Source: CAMAVK01 sp964362485 (GTDB lineage Archaea > Nanobdellota > Nanobdellia > Woesearchaeales > GW2011-AR9). From it: DNA of 18,734 nucleotides. The position numbers and the translations under genes were made by a program. Each line of letters opens with the position of its first letter. The first letter of the stretch is position 1. The DNA lies in contig CAYIEX010000015.1 in assembly GCA_964362485.1 (NCBI GenBank), positions 1 through 18,734 of the forward strand. Direction: 5' to 3'. This document shows, piece by piece, positions 6,277-13,669 of this stretch. The notes under the pieces were generated by a model. That model searched no databases. It was not told where the DNA came from and worked only from the letters and a program-made list of their open reading frames with translations.

Positions 6277-7785
6277 TTACTTTGTATCTTTGAAGAATAA
6301 TCGTAACCAATTCGTACTGAGTAGATGAATGTGATCTTTGACGGTGATTGCTAGGTAGGATCGATTGTGGAAGTAAAGGTGGTCTAGAGAAGTTGCATTC
6401 TCTTCTAATTCTAAACGAGCTTGAATTTCTCCTTGAGAGGATAGGATATAGACTCCTTCTCTATTGGTGCGGACAATGATTTCTGGTTTTTGGTCACCAG
6501 TGAGATCTACAAGAACGGGCGTATGTCGAAAATACTCTCTATGTAATTTTGTTTCTGTTCGCCACGCTTCTTGTGGAATGCCTTCTTGTGTTGCGTAGGC
6601 TGCTATGAGAGTTCGATTAAATGAGTACAGCAGATCATTTATCCCATCATTGTTGAGATCTTCTGATGACCATACGGTATTTGGATGAGTGAATTCTTCT
6701 TCAAGTGGTAGTTCAGTCTTGGATATAATCGGTTGACCGCCTCTTTTTGTCTGGAGTACGTGAATAGAAGGCTCAGCGGTGGCAATCGTGACAATGGTGT
6801 TACTTCCCTCCTCTGCAAGGAGAGGTTTTTTGATGGGTTTAATTGGCCAAGTTCTGTTTTTTTGACCTGTATATTTGACAATGAGTTCCCTTTCATTATT
6901 ACGGGTGATGATTTCTACTATTCCATCCCCATCAAGATCGGCTACAAGAGGAGCCATTAAATTGTCCACGTCTTTGTGCTCATTACTATAGTGATTCAAG
7001 TATAGCCCTGCTCCAGGTCTACCTACGGTTACTAAACCTTTCGTGGTCTCGAAAATATATCCCTGTTTACCGTTCCAGAAAAAGTGGGTTAACTCTGTAC
7101 TGGTATGATTCACGCTTGCAAGTGTCCTTGTTGTGATACCCCAATTGTCCAATCCTAACTCGTAGACAGTTCCAGTGGGTGTTGAGATGAGTGCGGTGCC
7201 AACATTAGTTGTACTAAATTTTCCCTTAATTTCTGAGCTTAATGTCGTTTCTGTTGGTGCTGTTGTTCCATTCCAGAAATATACTTTTCCTGTGTCGTCA
7301 GCGTAGAGCAGGTGTTCTGGCTCTCCTAGTGCTTCCACATTGGTGGTAATAGATCCCTTCGCTAATGGTGATGTGAGAATTTTATAATCAATTTGGAGTT
7401 TTGGAAGATGATATTGGTCAATGGCGTAAGAATGTACTTGGTCAGGATAAAGTTGGTGGGTGAGAAGGGTACTGAGGAGTAATTCTAAATCTGGTTTTGT
7501 GGCAGGATAACCTTCACTTGATCTTTTGGCTGCCTGATCGTTTCCTGCTTTTACTTCGGTGGCAAAGGCGGTACGGTGATAAGGTTCTTGAAATAGTGTA
7601 TACCCAGCATACAGAACGCCGAGTGATGAGATGGCTACGCCGGCGCCAACGATAAAGTACCACTCAACGATGCCAGCAGCGTTTGATAGTGCTTTCTCAC
7701 GCTTTTCTATTGCTTCATTATGCGCTTGTGCTTGCGCAATTTTGTAGTTAATTTCTGCACGAAACTTGGCAATAATTTGTGACAT
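6277..7785 (-). CDS. Membrane-anchored FG-GAP/VCBS beta-propeller protein
   Basis: A 502-residue protein. The N-terminal helix (1-38) is polar and could be coiled coil; a single transmembrane segment (about 41-65, YFIVGAGVAISSLGVLYAGY) follows, then a long beta-rich domain. Three calcium-loop-like FG-GAP motifs are visible: DLDGDGIVEI (283-292), DLNNDGINDL (376-385) and DLTGDQKPEI (427-436), typical of integrin-like propellers that bind ligands or proteins outside the cell. Other Trp/Gly blades (VYFWNGT, HFFWNGK) suggest further repeats. It starts one base after the stop of the ligase-like gene, with GGAGGATCACC inside that gene's end as ribosome site, so the two are translationally coupled. 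It is the last gene of the minus-strand cluster. Confidence 0.75.
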   Translation of the reverse strand: MSQIIAKFRAEINYKIAQAQAHNEAIEKREKALSNAAGIVEWYFIVGAGVAISSLGVLYAGYTLFQEPYHRTAFATEVKAGNDQAAKRSSEGYPATKPDLELLLSTLLTHQLYPDQVHSYAIDQYHLPKLQIDYKILTSPLAKGSITTNVEALGEPEHLLYADDTGKVYFWNGTTAPTETTLSSEIKGKFSTTNVGTALISTPTGTVYELGLDNWGITTRTLASVNHTSTELTHFFWNGKQGYIFETTKGLVTVGRPGAGLYLNHYSNEHKDVDNLMAPLVADLDGDGIVEIITRNNERELIVKYTGQKNRTWPIKPIKKPLLAEEGSNTIVTIATAEPSIHVLQTKRGGQPIISKTELPLEEEFTHPNTVWSSEDLNNDGINDLLYSFNRTLIAAYATQEGIPQEAWRTETKLHREYFRHTPVLVDLTGDQKPEIIVRTNREGVYILSSQGEIQARLELEENATSLDHLYFHNRSYLAITVKDHIHLLSTNWLRLFFKDTK

Positions 7786-7786
7786 G

Positions 7787-9469
7787 TTAAGGTGATCCTC
7801 CCGTAAAGATATGTATGGCGGACTGTTGGATTTCAGCTAATTTTTCTTCTATTTTGGCCTGTCTTGTTGGACTTATCTCTTGAAGATTAGGAGATTTTGA
7901 TGATATTGCAGTAAGGAAAAATATGGCAGCGGTGAGAATTGATCCGACAAGAAGGCTGTAACCCAAAACCTCTGCGCGATGTTGCCAGGAACTACCATGC
8001 TGATACTGATGTAAGACACTTCGCCAGGAGAAATTTCTACTCGGAACAGTGATTTCGTCTAATAAAAATGAGTCGTCTTTATTAGGGTCATAGGCTTCAA
8101 GCATATTTTCCAACTCATCGATTCTTTCCAACGGTATTTCTGTTAGGTTGGCACAAGGAGAGGCGGCATTTGCAGTAGTAATGGCTTTTTTTAGAGCTTG
8201 GACTAATTTTGGATACGCTTGACACCAATCTGCGCTGAGAGGAACAGTACTCAGATCTCCTAGGTTAGTTGCCATATTGGCAAGATCCCGAAAGTGATTT
8301 CTTCGTTCAGCGGGGGGGAATTTGGCAAGCACTCTTGCGGTAAGATCAAGGTTTGTGAGTCCATGAATTTCATAGCTACTTGGTGAATTGAGATTCAATA
8401 GACTCAATACCGCAAGGTAATCCCACTGCATCCCTATTGTTTTGTATGCGTAATTAGAGTGCTTTGCAGGCTTTGTAGGGATAACTTGTTGACTGATTGT
8501 GCCGTCAACGACATCACGCAGTAGTTGATGTAGCGGAGTGGGGAGAATTTTCTCTTCTTGATAGTCTTTGCTATCAACAACAACGTCGGGGTGGTAGTTG
8601 ATACTTTTGCCATCCTTTATGGTGCTGATGAATGTATATTTTTTGAATTTGTCAATTTCAAGTGGACGGCGTCCGTAGACAAAATCTTCGAGTGTCTTTC
8701 GTTCTGAGCGTGTTCCTAATTGGTTGATGGCTGGTTTCATCCATTCATAGGTATACTGTAAATATGTTTGCGCTGAAATCTTTTTCTCTATCCATCGATT
8801 GCTTTGGAGTATAGTGACGGTGATCATGGAGTAACGGCCGTCGGGAACTAGATTGTTATATTTTGGACCCGTACCATATTCTTGCGAAAGGGAAAGGGGA
8901 TAGGATCGAGAGCATTGTTTCTCGTTTAGAATTGTTGCAGCATAGAACAATAGGAATGATTTGATTTGGTGTTTATCTTCCATATAGTCGCCAAGTAGTT
9001 CATAACGATCGGTAAGGCCATGGGAGTTTCCTTTAAGACGTAAATTAATTCCGCAAGAGAGATGGTTTAACACGAATAAACTATAAGGAACAGCAAAACG
9101 GCGCATAACTTCTTGGGGCGTGTTCGATGTTGCTCCAATATTATAATGCATGGAGTAACCAATAAGGTTGAGGGCGAGGTCGGAGGAGATAAAATCAACG
9201 AGTTCCTTGCGAGCAAGATAGAGTGCATCGACTGCTTTTGAGGCGAAGCCGCGCGAAACAAGAACTGGAGCTGAGACCGCTTCTGGTTCTTGCTGATCAC
9301 AATAGAAAGAACTTCCCTGCATTGTGCGGTAACAGGTATCTGAAAACTTAAAGTGTGGCTTTTGATATTTTTTCGCTAATCCTCGCCATAGATCTGCAAA
9401 ATTTACTCCGTCTTGTCCTTGATATAATTCGTATTCAGTTTCGATGCCAACGTAGGTGTACGTGCTCAT
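7787..9469 (-). CDS. Membrane-anchored carboxylate-amine ligase-like protein (glutamine-synthetase-like superfamily)
   Basis: A 560-residue protein whose N-terminus, YVGIETEYEL (6-15), carries the GIE-E-E signature of the superfamily containing Pup ligase/deamidase (PafA, Dop) and glutamate-cysteine ligases (GCS2). Further matches are a DQQEPEAVSAP segment (57-67) with Glu residues where metal ligands lie, IGYSMHYNIGA (102-112) like the HVH-containing strand of GCS2, a conserved-looking VPYSLFVLNHLSCG (126-139), and GNSHGLTDRYELLG (146-159) resembling the substrate/Arg loop. The family joins an amine to a glutamate-type carboxylate using ATP. A single transmembrane helix lies near the C-terminus (about 501-522), with a 38-residue charged tail; tethering is unusual for these enzymes. 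No Pup gene is visible. Its ATG overlaps the preceding stop (ATGA). I cannot tell the PafA/Dop branch from the GCS2 branch. Confidence 0.55.
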   Translation of the reverse strand: MSTYTYVGIETEYELYQGQDGVNFADLWRGLAKKYQKPHFKFSDTCYRTMQGSSFYCDQQEPEAVSAPVLVSRGFASKAVDALYLARKELVDFISSDLALNLIGYSMHYNIGATSNTPQEVMRRFAVPYSLFVLNHLSCGINLRLKGNSHGLTDRYELLGDYMEDKHQIKSFLLFYAATILNEKQCSRSYPLSLSQEYGTGPKYNNLVPDGRYSMITVTILQSNRWIEKKISAQTYLQYTYEWMKPAINQLGTRSERKTLEDFVYGRRPLEIDKFKKYTFISTIKDGKSINYHPDVVVDSKDYQEEKILPTPLHQLLRDVVDGTISQQVIPTKPAKHSNYAYKTIGMQWDYLAVLSLLNLNSPSSYEIHGLTNLDLTARVLAKFPPAERRNHFRDLANMATNLGDLSTVPLSADWCQAYPKLVQALKKAITTANAASPCANLTEIPLERIDELENMLEAYDPNKDDSFLLDEITVPSRNFSWRSVLHQYQHGSSWQHRAEVLGYSLLVGSILTAAIFFLTAISSKSPNLQEISPTRQAKIEEKLAEIQQSAIHIFTGGSP

Positions 9470-10734
9470 AGAGTAAGGTCCTCTGGCGCACGGCCGTAAT
9501 ACAAATTATAGAATACACGGGAGAGTGTCATTATAACAGAATTGGAAGATGTATTTTGATAGGTTGTTGGTTGTGCTTCGAGCCGAAAATAGAAAGGGAG
9601 ATCATTGTTTAGGTGAAATTCGTCTAGGAGTCCGGTGAGTTTGTTCCACGCTGCTTTATAGGGCGTTGTGTTTTGACTATCCATCTTTTGTCCACTGTCT
9701 GCGGGTTTCACACGGTTGCACATAATGGCAAGAGCATAATCTCCATTGATAACGCCGGCTTCCAGAGTGTCTGATCCGTCTTGGAAATCAGTTATATATC
9801 CTAATTTACTTCCTACTCTTGTTCTTCTAGGGAGAGCGGATGATAATGGGCCGGATGCTCCTGCTGATTCAAGAAGACTTCGCATAAAGACACAAGATCG
9901 ATGTGATCCAGCCTGGCCTTTGTATACTAATGACACTAAATGGGCGAGATCGTGAGCGGTGGTAAGATTGCTTCCATCAGGGTTCCAACTTGTTGTGAGA
10001 CGTGGAACACGCGGTGTTAACAAATGGGCAAGCATAGTCTTTGGTGCGCCTAGCTGGTGGATGTATTCATTTAATTTTTGGAGGCCCATAAAATCAGCAA
10101 GCATGTTCGTAGCTTCGTTATCGGAGTTCACAATCATGTAGCGCAGTAATTCGCGAACGGTGATGGTACTTCCTATGGACATGCATGTTACGGGATCATA
10201 GGACTCGAGGGGATAGGCATGATCTACGGCAAATTTGTGATTCAACTTGAGCGTGTGTTCGTCAATTTCTCTCATAATTCCGATCATAACTGGTATTTTT
10301 ATCGTTGAAGCTGACCAACCTAGACGCTCGGCATTAACTCCGATTGTAGGATTTGATCCTTTGATGTCTATAAATGAGAGGTTTATTCTTCCCTCAAGCT
10401 CTTCTTCAAGGTGGTGGACTATTTTAGGGAGATTTTCTTGAATATTTTCCCACGTAAGGTCGCGAAATTGAGTAATGTGGAGTTGTTCTTTTTTATGGTG
10501 TTTTATTTTTTGAGGGGGTTCATATTGGAATGAGGATCGGTAGAGGGATCTTGACAGATGGAAGCGCGGTTGAAAAGACATTTCATCTTCTAGTGGGTTT
10601 TGTTTAATGTTAAACGTGAATGCATCGGAGTAATTATGGATTGTCGTTTGGATGGTGTCTTGCAGTGTTCTTCCAATACTTCTAGCCCTACTTAGAGCAC
10701 TTTTGACTTTTGCAATCTTGTTTGATTTGACCAT
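9466..10734 (-). CDS. Class-A beta-lactamase-fold serine hydrolase, Glu166 not apparent
   Basis: A 422-residue protein with the penicillin-recognising serine hydrolase motifs: SASTIK (141-146; SxxK with Ser143 and Lys146), NSDN (203-206; the SDN loop) and SKLG (309-312) at the KTG position. Family members are beta-lactamases or D-Ala-D-Ala peptidases/transpeptidases. The omega loop (about 245-262, PRLTTSWNPDG then NLTTAHDLAHL) shows no Glu at the place of the deacylating Glu166, so a true beta-lactamase is less likely than a peptidase, transpeptidase or esterase. A basic N-terminal extension of about 90 residues has no clear signal peptide. It starts 64 bases after the amidase gene and its stop overlaps the next start by four bases, so it belongs to the cluster. 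Confidence 0.75.
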   Translation of the reverse strand: MVKSNKIAKVKSALSRARSIGRTLQDTIQTTIHNYSDAFTFNIKQNPLEDEMSFQPRFHLSRSLYRSSFQYEPPQKIKHHKKEQLHITQFRDLTWENIQENLPKIVHHLEEELEGRINLSFIDIKGSNPTIGVNAERLGWSASTIKIPVMIGIMREIDEHTLKLNHKFAVDHAYPLESYDPVTCMSIGSTITVRELLRYMIVNSDNEATNMLADFMGLQKLNEYIHQLGAPKTMLAHLLTPRVPRLTTSWNPDGSNLTTAHDLAHLVSLVYKGQAGSHRSCVFMRSLLESAGASGPLSSALPRRTRVGSKLGYITDFQDGSDTLEAGVINGDYALAIMCNRVKPADSGQKMDSQNTTPYKAAWNKLTGLLDEFHLNNDLPFYFRLEAQPTTYQNTSSNSVIMTLSRVFYNLYYGRAPEDLTL

Positions 10735-10798
10735 GGTTTAAGTTATTACGCTTGATTAGTTATCTACCATCCATTTTGGATTAGTAATTTGATTTTTT

Positions 10799-11479
10799 TT
10801 ACAACAATTGTTTGAATGTCAAAAAATGTCTTCCAGGACAGATTTTGAGAAGCATAGTGTATTCTCTTATTGCTGAGAGGAGAGGTGAAGATGGTGGTTG
10901 GGTACTGAGGTGTTGATGCAAAGCTTCATTCATTTGTTTTACTTTTTGGTTGAATGTTTCGTCTTGGCAAACGGATTCATCAAATGCAGGTAGACAAAGT
11001 AAGGGATGTTGTACTGGTGACAATTCTGCGTTGTACTGTGCGGTAAGTGTGGCGAGATGATCAAATTGGCCGTACGTATGGGAATGAATGGTGAGGGGTC
11101 CTCGTGCGTTACTGGCAAGAGTTGCTACTAAATTTTGAAAGGCTCGATGGGATGCATTAGAATTGACGCATTGATCAATATTGAGAAATACTACACCTAC
11201 ACTATTTTGGTTTTTTCCATATATGTGTGCGCCTTGAATATTAATGGGGCGGGTCTGAAATATTGTACCCTCAGAGTTGATCGCAAAATGATAGCCAATT
11301 CCTGCTAGACCACGTTGTTTTGAATAGGTGAGAAGATTATCGAGATTAGTATGCTTGTATGTGTTATGAACATAGAGGGATGAGAATGAAGGCATAGGGG
11401 TTACATCGGATCCTAGTTCGTAGTCACAAATGAGAAGAGGAAGACCTTTGCACAGCGATGTTTTGAGGTGAATTGACAT
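10799..11479 (-). CDS. Zinc-dependent N-acetylmuramoyl-L-alanine amidase-like protein (Amidase_2/PGRP fold)
   Basis: A 226-residue protein with the T7-lysozyme-like amidase signature: LYVHNT (35-40; His38 as zinc ligand), RGLAGIGYHFAINSEGTIFQ (56-75; Tyr63 matching catalytic Tyr46 of T7 lysozyme), a GAHIYGKNQNSVGVVF segment (83-98), IHSHTYGQ (131-138; second zinc His) and KICPGRHF (212-219; Cys214 as zinc ligand with Lys212 two before it, as in the K-x-C of T7 lysozyme). Such enzymes cut the bond between muramic acid and the stem peptide. All key residues are present, so activity is plausible. About 75 residues lie between the second His and the CPG, a long insertion. No signal peptide is seen. 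The start is fixed by a TATA box 26 bases upstream; it is the first gene of the cluster. Confidence 0.8.
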   Translation of the reverse strand: MSIHLKTSLCKGLPLLICDYELGSDVTPMPSFSSLYVHNTYKHTNLDNLLTYSKQRGLAGIGYHFAINSEGTIFQTRPINIQGAHIYGKNQNSVGVVFLNIDQCVNSNASHRAFQNLVATLASNARGPLTIHSHTYGQFDHLATLTAQYNAELSPVQHPLLCLPAFDESVCQDETFNQKVKQMNEALHQHLSTQPPSSPLLSAIREYTMLLKICPGRHFLTFKQLL

Positions 11480-11500
11480 ACTCAGAAATTTTATCTTCTG

Positions 11501-11510
11501 CTTTATAAAT
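11501..11510 (-). promoter_or_regulatory. TATA box of the leaderless amidase-first operon
   Basis: On the minus strand this reads ATTTATAAAG, centred 26 bases before the ATG at 11479. No ribosome site is visible before that ATG. It probably drives the whole cluster down to 6277. Confidence 0.65.
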
Positions 11511-11534
11511 TTAATTACTCTGAAGTAATACTCC

Positions 11535-12014
11535 CTAGCGCATTCCCAGTATCTGATAGGTTTTTCCTTCTAAATCAAAATGTACTGCTTCTCCTTTTGA
11601 GATTTCTCGTATATGTTTGTTTACACCAAATTCTGTTTTTAAGTAGTGACGCGGAAATTCTCTTGCGACTTCTAAATGCGTTACCATTATCAGTCCGTCA
11701 ATGCCATCTTTCCTTTCATTCACAAGTTCAACTAATCTATTCCTGTCTGGATTCCGATAATAACTATCTTTGGGCGCGTCATTTCCTGACCATAAATATG
11801 GAACGTGTTCAAATTCCGGCAACGCTAATTGTGTAATTAGAATCTCTGAACTATCTAAGGCTCGAGGGGCTGTTTAAGAAATGACTCTTGCGGAGCCTCC
11901 GTCTAGAATCTCTTTTATTCCTTTACCTAAAACTTCCATTTGCCGACGGCCAAAATCATTAATTCTGTTATCTTCACCATAATTTGCGTGTCGTGCAATA
12001 AATAAGTGTTTCAT
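11535..12014 (-). pseudogene. Histidine phosphatase family gene interrupted by one in-frame TAA
   Basis: Read as 160 codons from the ATG at 12014, this is a complete phosphoglycerate-mutase-like phosphatase except for codon 47, a TAA at 11876-11874. Before it: MKHLFIARHANYG with the RH catalytic motif (His9) and an FGRRQME segment. After it, in the same frame: TAPRALDSSEIL, where the family has its S-x-RA segment, then IMVTHLEV (second catalytic His at about 113) and a normal C-terminal end. A TTG at 11822 could start only the last 95 residues, which lack the first His. There is no frameshift, so a single base change explains the break. It may be a recent mutation, an assembly error, or readthrough. 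A TATA-like box (CCTTTTAA on the + strand, 12035-12042) lies about 25 bases before the ATG. Confidence 0.8.
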
Positions 12015-12034
12015 ACTTCTAAAAGATCAATTAT

Positions 12035-12042
12035 CCTTTTAA
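12035..12042 (-). promoter_or_regulatory. TATA-like box of the interrupted phosphatase gene
   Basis: On the minus strand TTAAAAGG lies about 25 bases before the ATG at 12014 and no ribosome site is present, the same leaderless layout as nearby genes. This suggests the gene was functional until recently. Confidence 0.45.
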
Positions 12043-12096
12043 GATTTTGTGTGGTCAAGTAGAATTATTTAACTCGTCTGCTTATCAAGCGTGACT

Positions 12097-12777
12097 TTAA
12101 TTTAATACTATTTTTTTACTTGCTTTGACGTACCATTCTGCTTTCCAATCATCATATTCTTGGAGCATATGGTCCCATGGCGGGAGACTAAAATTACGGA
12201 CTTGGCCACGGGTGAGAACCTGTGTTTCTTCAATGTGAAGATGGAGTACGTCAGCAAGGGTTATGAGATGTTTTTCATCGATTGCAGCAAGGTCAATTTG
12301 TGGTGTGTGGAATATTCGTCCAAATTTTGAGTCTCGGTAGGGCATACTTTGCGCGGTACGACTTTCAGGATGTAGAATGTTGAATATTACGTAGTTTTTT
12401 GAGACTCGAGTCATTTCTCGTATTGCTCCAAAGTATGATTCAGAGAGTAGGGGAAGGGTTTCAAATGCGATAACTGCATCAAATGAATTATCAGCAAAGG
12501 GCAGAGCTGTTGCGCTTGATTGGATCAAGGCTGCATTTGTGCCAATGGCACGTGCTTGCGTGAGTGCGGCAGCTGAGATGTCGACCCCGACAAGTGAGGC
12601 GCATCTTCTCTCAATGTATGAATGAACCATGTTTCCGCAGCCGACATCAAGAACATTTTTACCTTCTAATGTGTGAAGATCAAATTTTGCTAGAAGATCG
12701 TAGCCGTGCATACTGGCTAGATCTTCGGGATCCGATGTCCAAATATCATCCCAAAATTGCTGCAGTGAATTTCTCAT
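12097..12777 (-). CDS. Class I SAM-dependent methyltransferase
   Basis: A 226-residue methyltransferase of the Methyltransf_11/UbiE type. Motif I is NVLDVGCG (41-48), the ribose-binding acidic residue is in LVGVDIS (Asp66), motif II/III regions are ALIQSSATALPFADNSFDAVIAFE split around 83-107, and an REMTRVSKNYVIFNI strand (about 118-132) follows. The N-terminus (QQFWDDIWTS) is typical of small cap helices. The acceptor cannot be predicted from sequence or neighbours. Transcription is probably leaderless, from AATTTTTAA (12798-12806 on the + strand) about 25 bases before the ATG. It is divergent from the second Nudix gene. Confidence 0.8.
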   Translation of the reverse strand: MRNSLQQFWDDIWTSDPEDLASMHGYDLLAKFDLHTLEGKNVLDVGCGNMVHSYIERRCASLVGVDISAAALTQARAIGTNAALIQSSATALPFADNSFDAVIAFETLPLLSESYFGAIREMTRVSKNYVIFNILHPESRTAQSMPYRDSKFGRIFHTPQIDLAAIDEKHLITLADVLHLHIEETQVLTRGQVRNFSLPPWDHMLQEYDDWKAEWYVKASKKIVLN

Positions 12778-12797
12778 TGGGTTGTTTTCGGAAGGCT

Positions 12798-12806
12798 AAT
12801 TTTTAA
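12798..12806 (-). promoter_or_regulatory. TATA-like box of the methyltransferase gene
   Basis: The minus strand reads TTAAAAATT, centred 25 bases before the ATG at 12777, with no ribosome site. Confidence 0.5.
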
Positions 12807-12820
12807 GATTTTAGTTTTTT

Positions 12821-12848
12821 TTGTGATTATTCTTGTGATTATTCTTGT
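12821..12848. repeat. Short tandem repeat, 12-base unit
   Basis: TTGTGATTATTC occurs twice in direct succession (12821-12832, 12833-12844), followed by a partial third copy TTGT. It lies in the divergent intergenic region and has no clear function; simple slippage is enough to explain it. Confidence 0.8.
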
Positions 12849-12926
12849 ATCTCTTTTGTTGGCTGGGTTGAGGTTTAGCAGAATTGAGGTTATAAGGATG
12901 TTTACTCAAATGGATTTTAGATTTTA

Positions 12927-12936
12927 TTTTATATAG
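12927..12936 (+). promoter_or_regulatory. TATA box of the second leaderless winged-helix-Nudix gene
   Basis: TTTTATATAG is centred about 27 bases before the ATG at 12958 and no ribosome site follows it, matching the layout of the paralogue at 4773. Confidence 0.6.
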
Positions 12937-12957
12937 AAGTGGCACTTCCGGGTTTGT

Positions 12958-13665
12958 ATGCATACTGAACAACAAACAATTATCCGCAAATTGATGCATT
13001 ATCCTGGTCTTACGTTTAATGAACTTTGGAATAAGGAAGGGGTGAGTAGTGCATTTGCGTATCACTTAAAGACACTGTGCGAGCAAGGACTTGTTGAGAA
13101 AAAAGATGAAATGTATTATCTTAGTTCACAAGGAAAATCACATGCGACGTATGTTGAAGGAGAAAGTGGTAAGGAGGGCAAGTTTCCTCTGATTGGAATT
13201 GTAGTTCTTGTTTATGACGCCATTACCAATAGGTATCTTTTGATGAAGCGACTTAAAGAACCGTTCTATGGTTACTGGGGTTTTCATGGTGGGAAGGTTA
13301 AGTTTAATCAGTATATTTTAGAATGCGCGGAGCAGGAATTGCGTGAGGAGACGGGTTTAGAATGCGATTTGGAATTAAGAGGTCTATTTTCTGGTAAAAC
13401 GTACAATAATGGTAAACTGGCGTATAATCATCAAATGTTTATTATTAAAGCGACGAATCCGAGGGGAACGTTACTGGAGAAGACACGGGAAGGAATTAAT
13501 CAATGGTTTTCGCTGGAAGAGATTAATGATCTTCAGGCGTTTCCCAATGTTCCTGAGTCGATTAAGATTATTCATAGCACCCATTTTCGGTGGGTCGAGG
13601 CGGATCGCATTCAAGAAAATGATGTGTTTAAAGAGCTGACAATATTAAAAGATAAAGAAATTTAA
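12958..13665 (+). CDS. Winged-helix-Nudix fusion protein
   Basis: A 235-residue paralogue of the protein at 4773. The N-terminal winged-helix region (about 5-65: IIRKLMHYPG, TFNELWNKEG, FAYHLKTLCEQGLV) is followed by a Nudix domain (about 77-225). The Nudix box, GGKVKFNQ (111-118) to QELREETGL (126-134), has Gln118 and Gln126 in place of the consensus Glu and Arg, but keeps the E127-E130-E131 metal-binding trio, so catalysis is possible though not certain. The C-terminal WVEADRIQEND is shared with the paralogue. Domain order is opposite to NrtR. It may sense a nucleotide metabolite and regulate transcription. The stop lies 4 bases from the end of the convergent ndk gene. Confidence 0.8.
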   Translation: MHTEQQTIIRKLMHYPGLTFNELWNKEGVSSAFAYHLKTLCEQGLVEKKDEMYYLSSQGKSHATYVEGESGKEGKFPLIGIVVLVYDAITNRYLLMKRLKEPFYGYWGFHGGKVKFNQYILECAEQELREETGLECDLELRGLFSGKTYNNGKLAYNHQMFIIKATNPRGTLLEKTREGINQWFSLEEINDLQAFPNVPESIKIIHSTHFRWVEADRIQENDVFKELTILKDKEI

Positions 13666-13669
13666 AAAA
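13664..13669 (-). terminator. T-run terminator after ndk
   Basis: On the minus strand TTTTTT directly follows the ndk stop codon, the usual archaeal intrinsic terminator form. It overlaps the stop codon of the convergent Nudix gene. Confidence 0.4.

Noticed and set aside
7787..9469. Complete pupylation system
   Set aside because: Only a distant ligase-like protein is present; no Pup-like small protein or proteasome gene is seen, and the GCS2 branch fits equally well.
11874..11876. TAA as a recoded sense codon
   Set aside because: Other genes in the window end normally at TAA, including the FG-GAP, amidase and Mre11-like genes, so a genetic-code change is not supported.
12868..12909. Fifth copy of the shared palindrome upstream of the second Nudix gene (TTGAG twice, CTCAA once)
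   Set aside because: The half sites are in the wrong order (TTGAG before CTCAA) and the spacing is not 6 bases; probably chance in AT-rich DNA.
12811..13065. Minus-strand open frame with KNNHKNNHKKN end
   Set aside because: It is created by the tandem repeat and overlaps the promoter and start of the Nudix gene; no ribosome site or family match.
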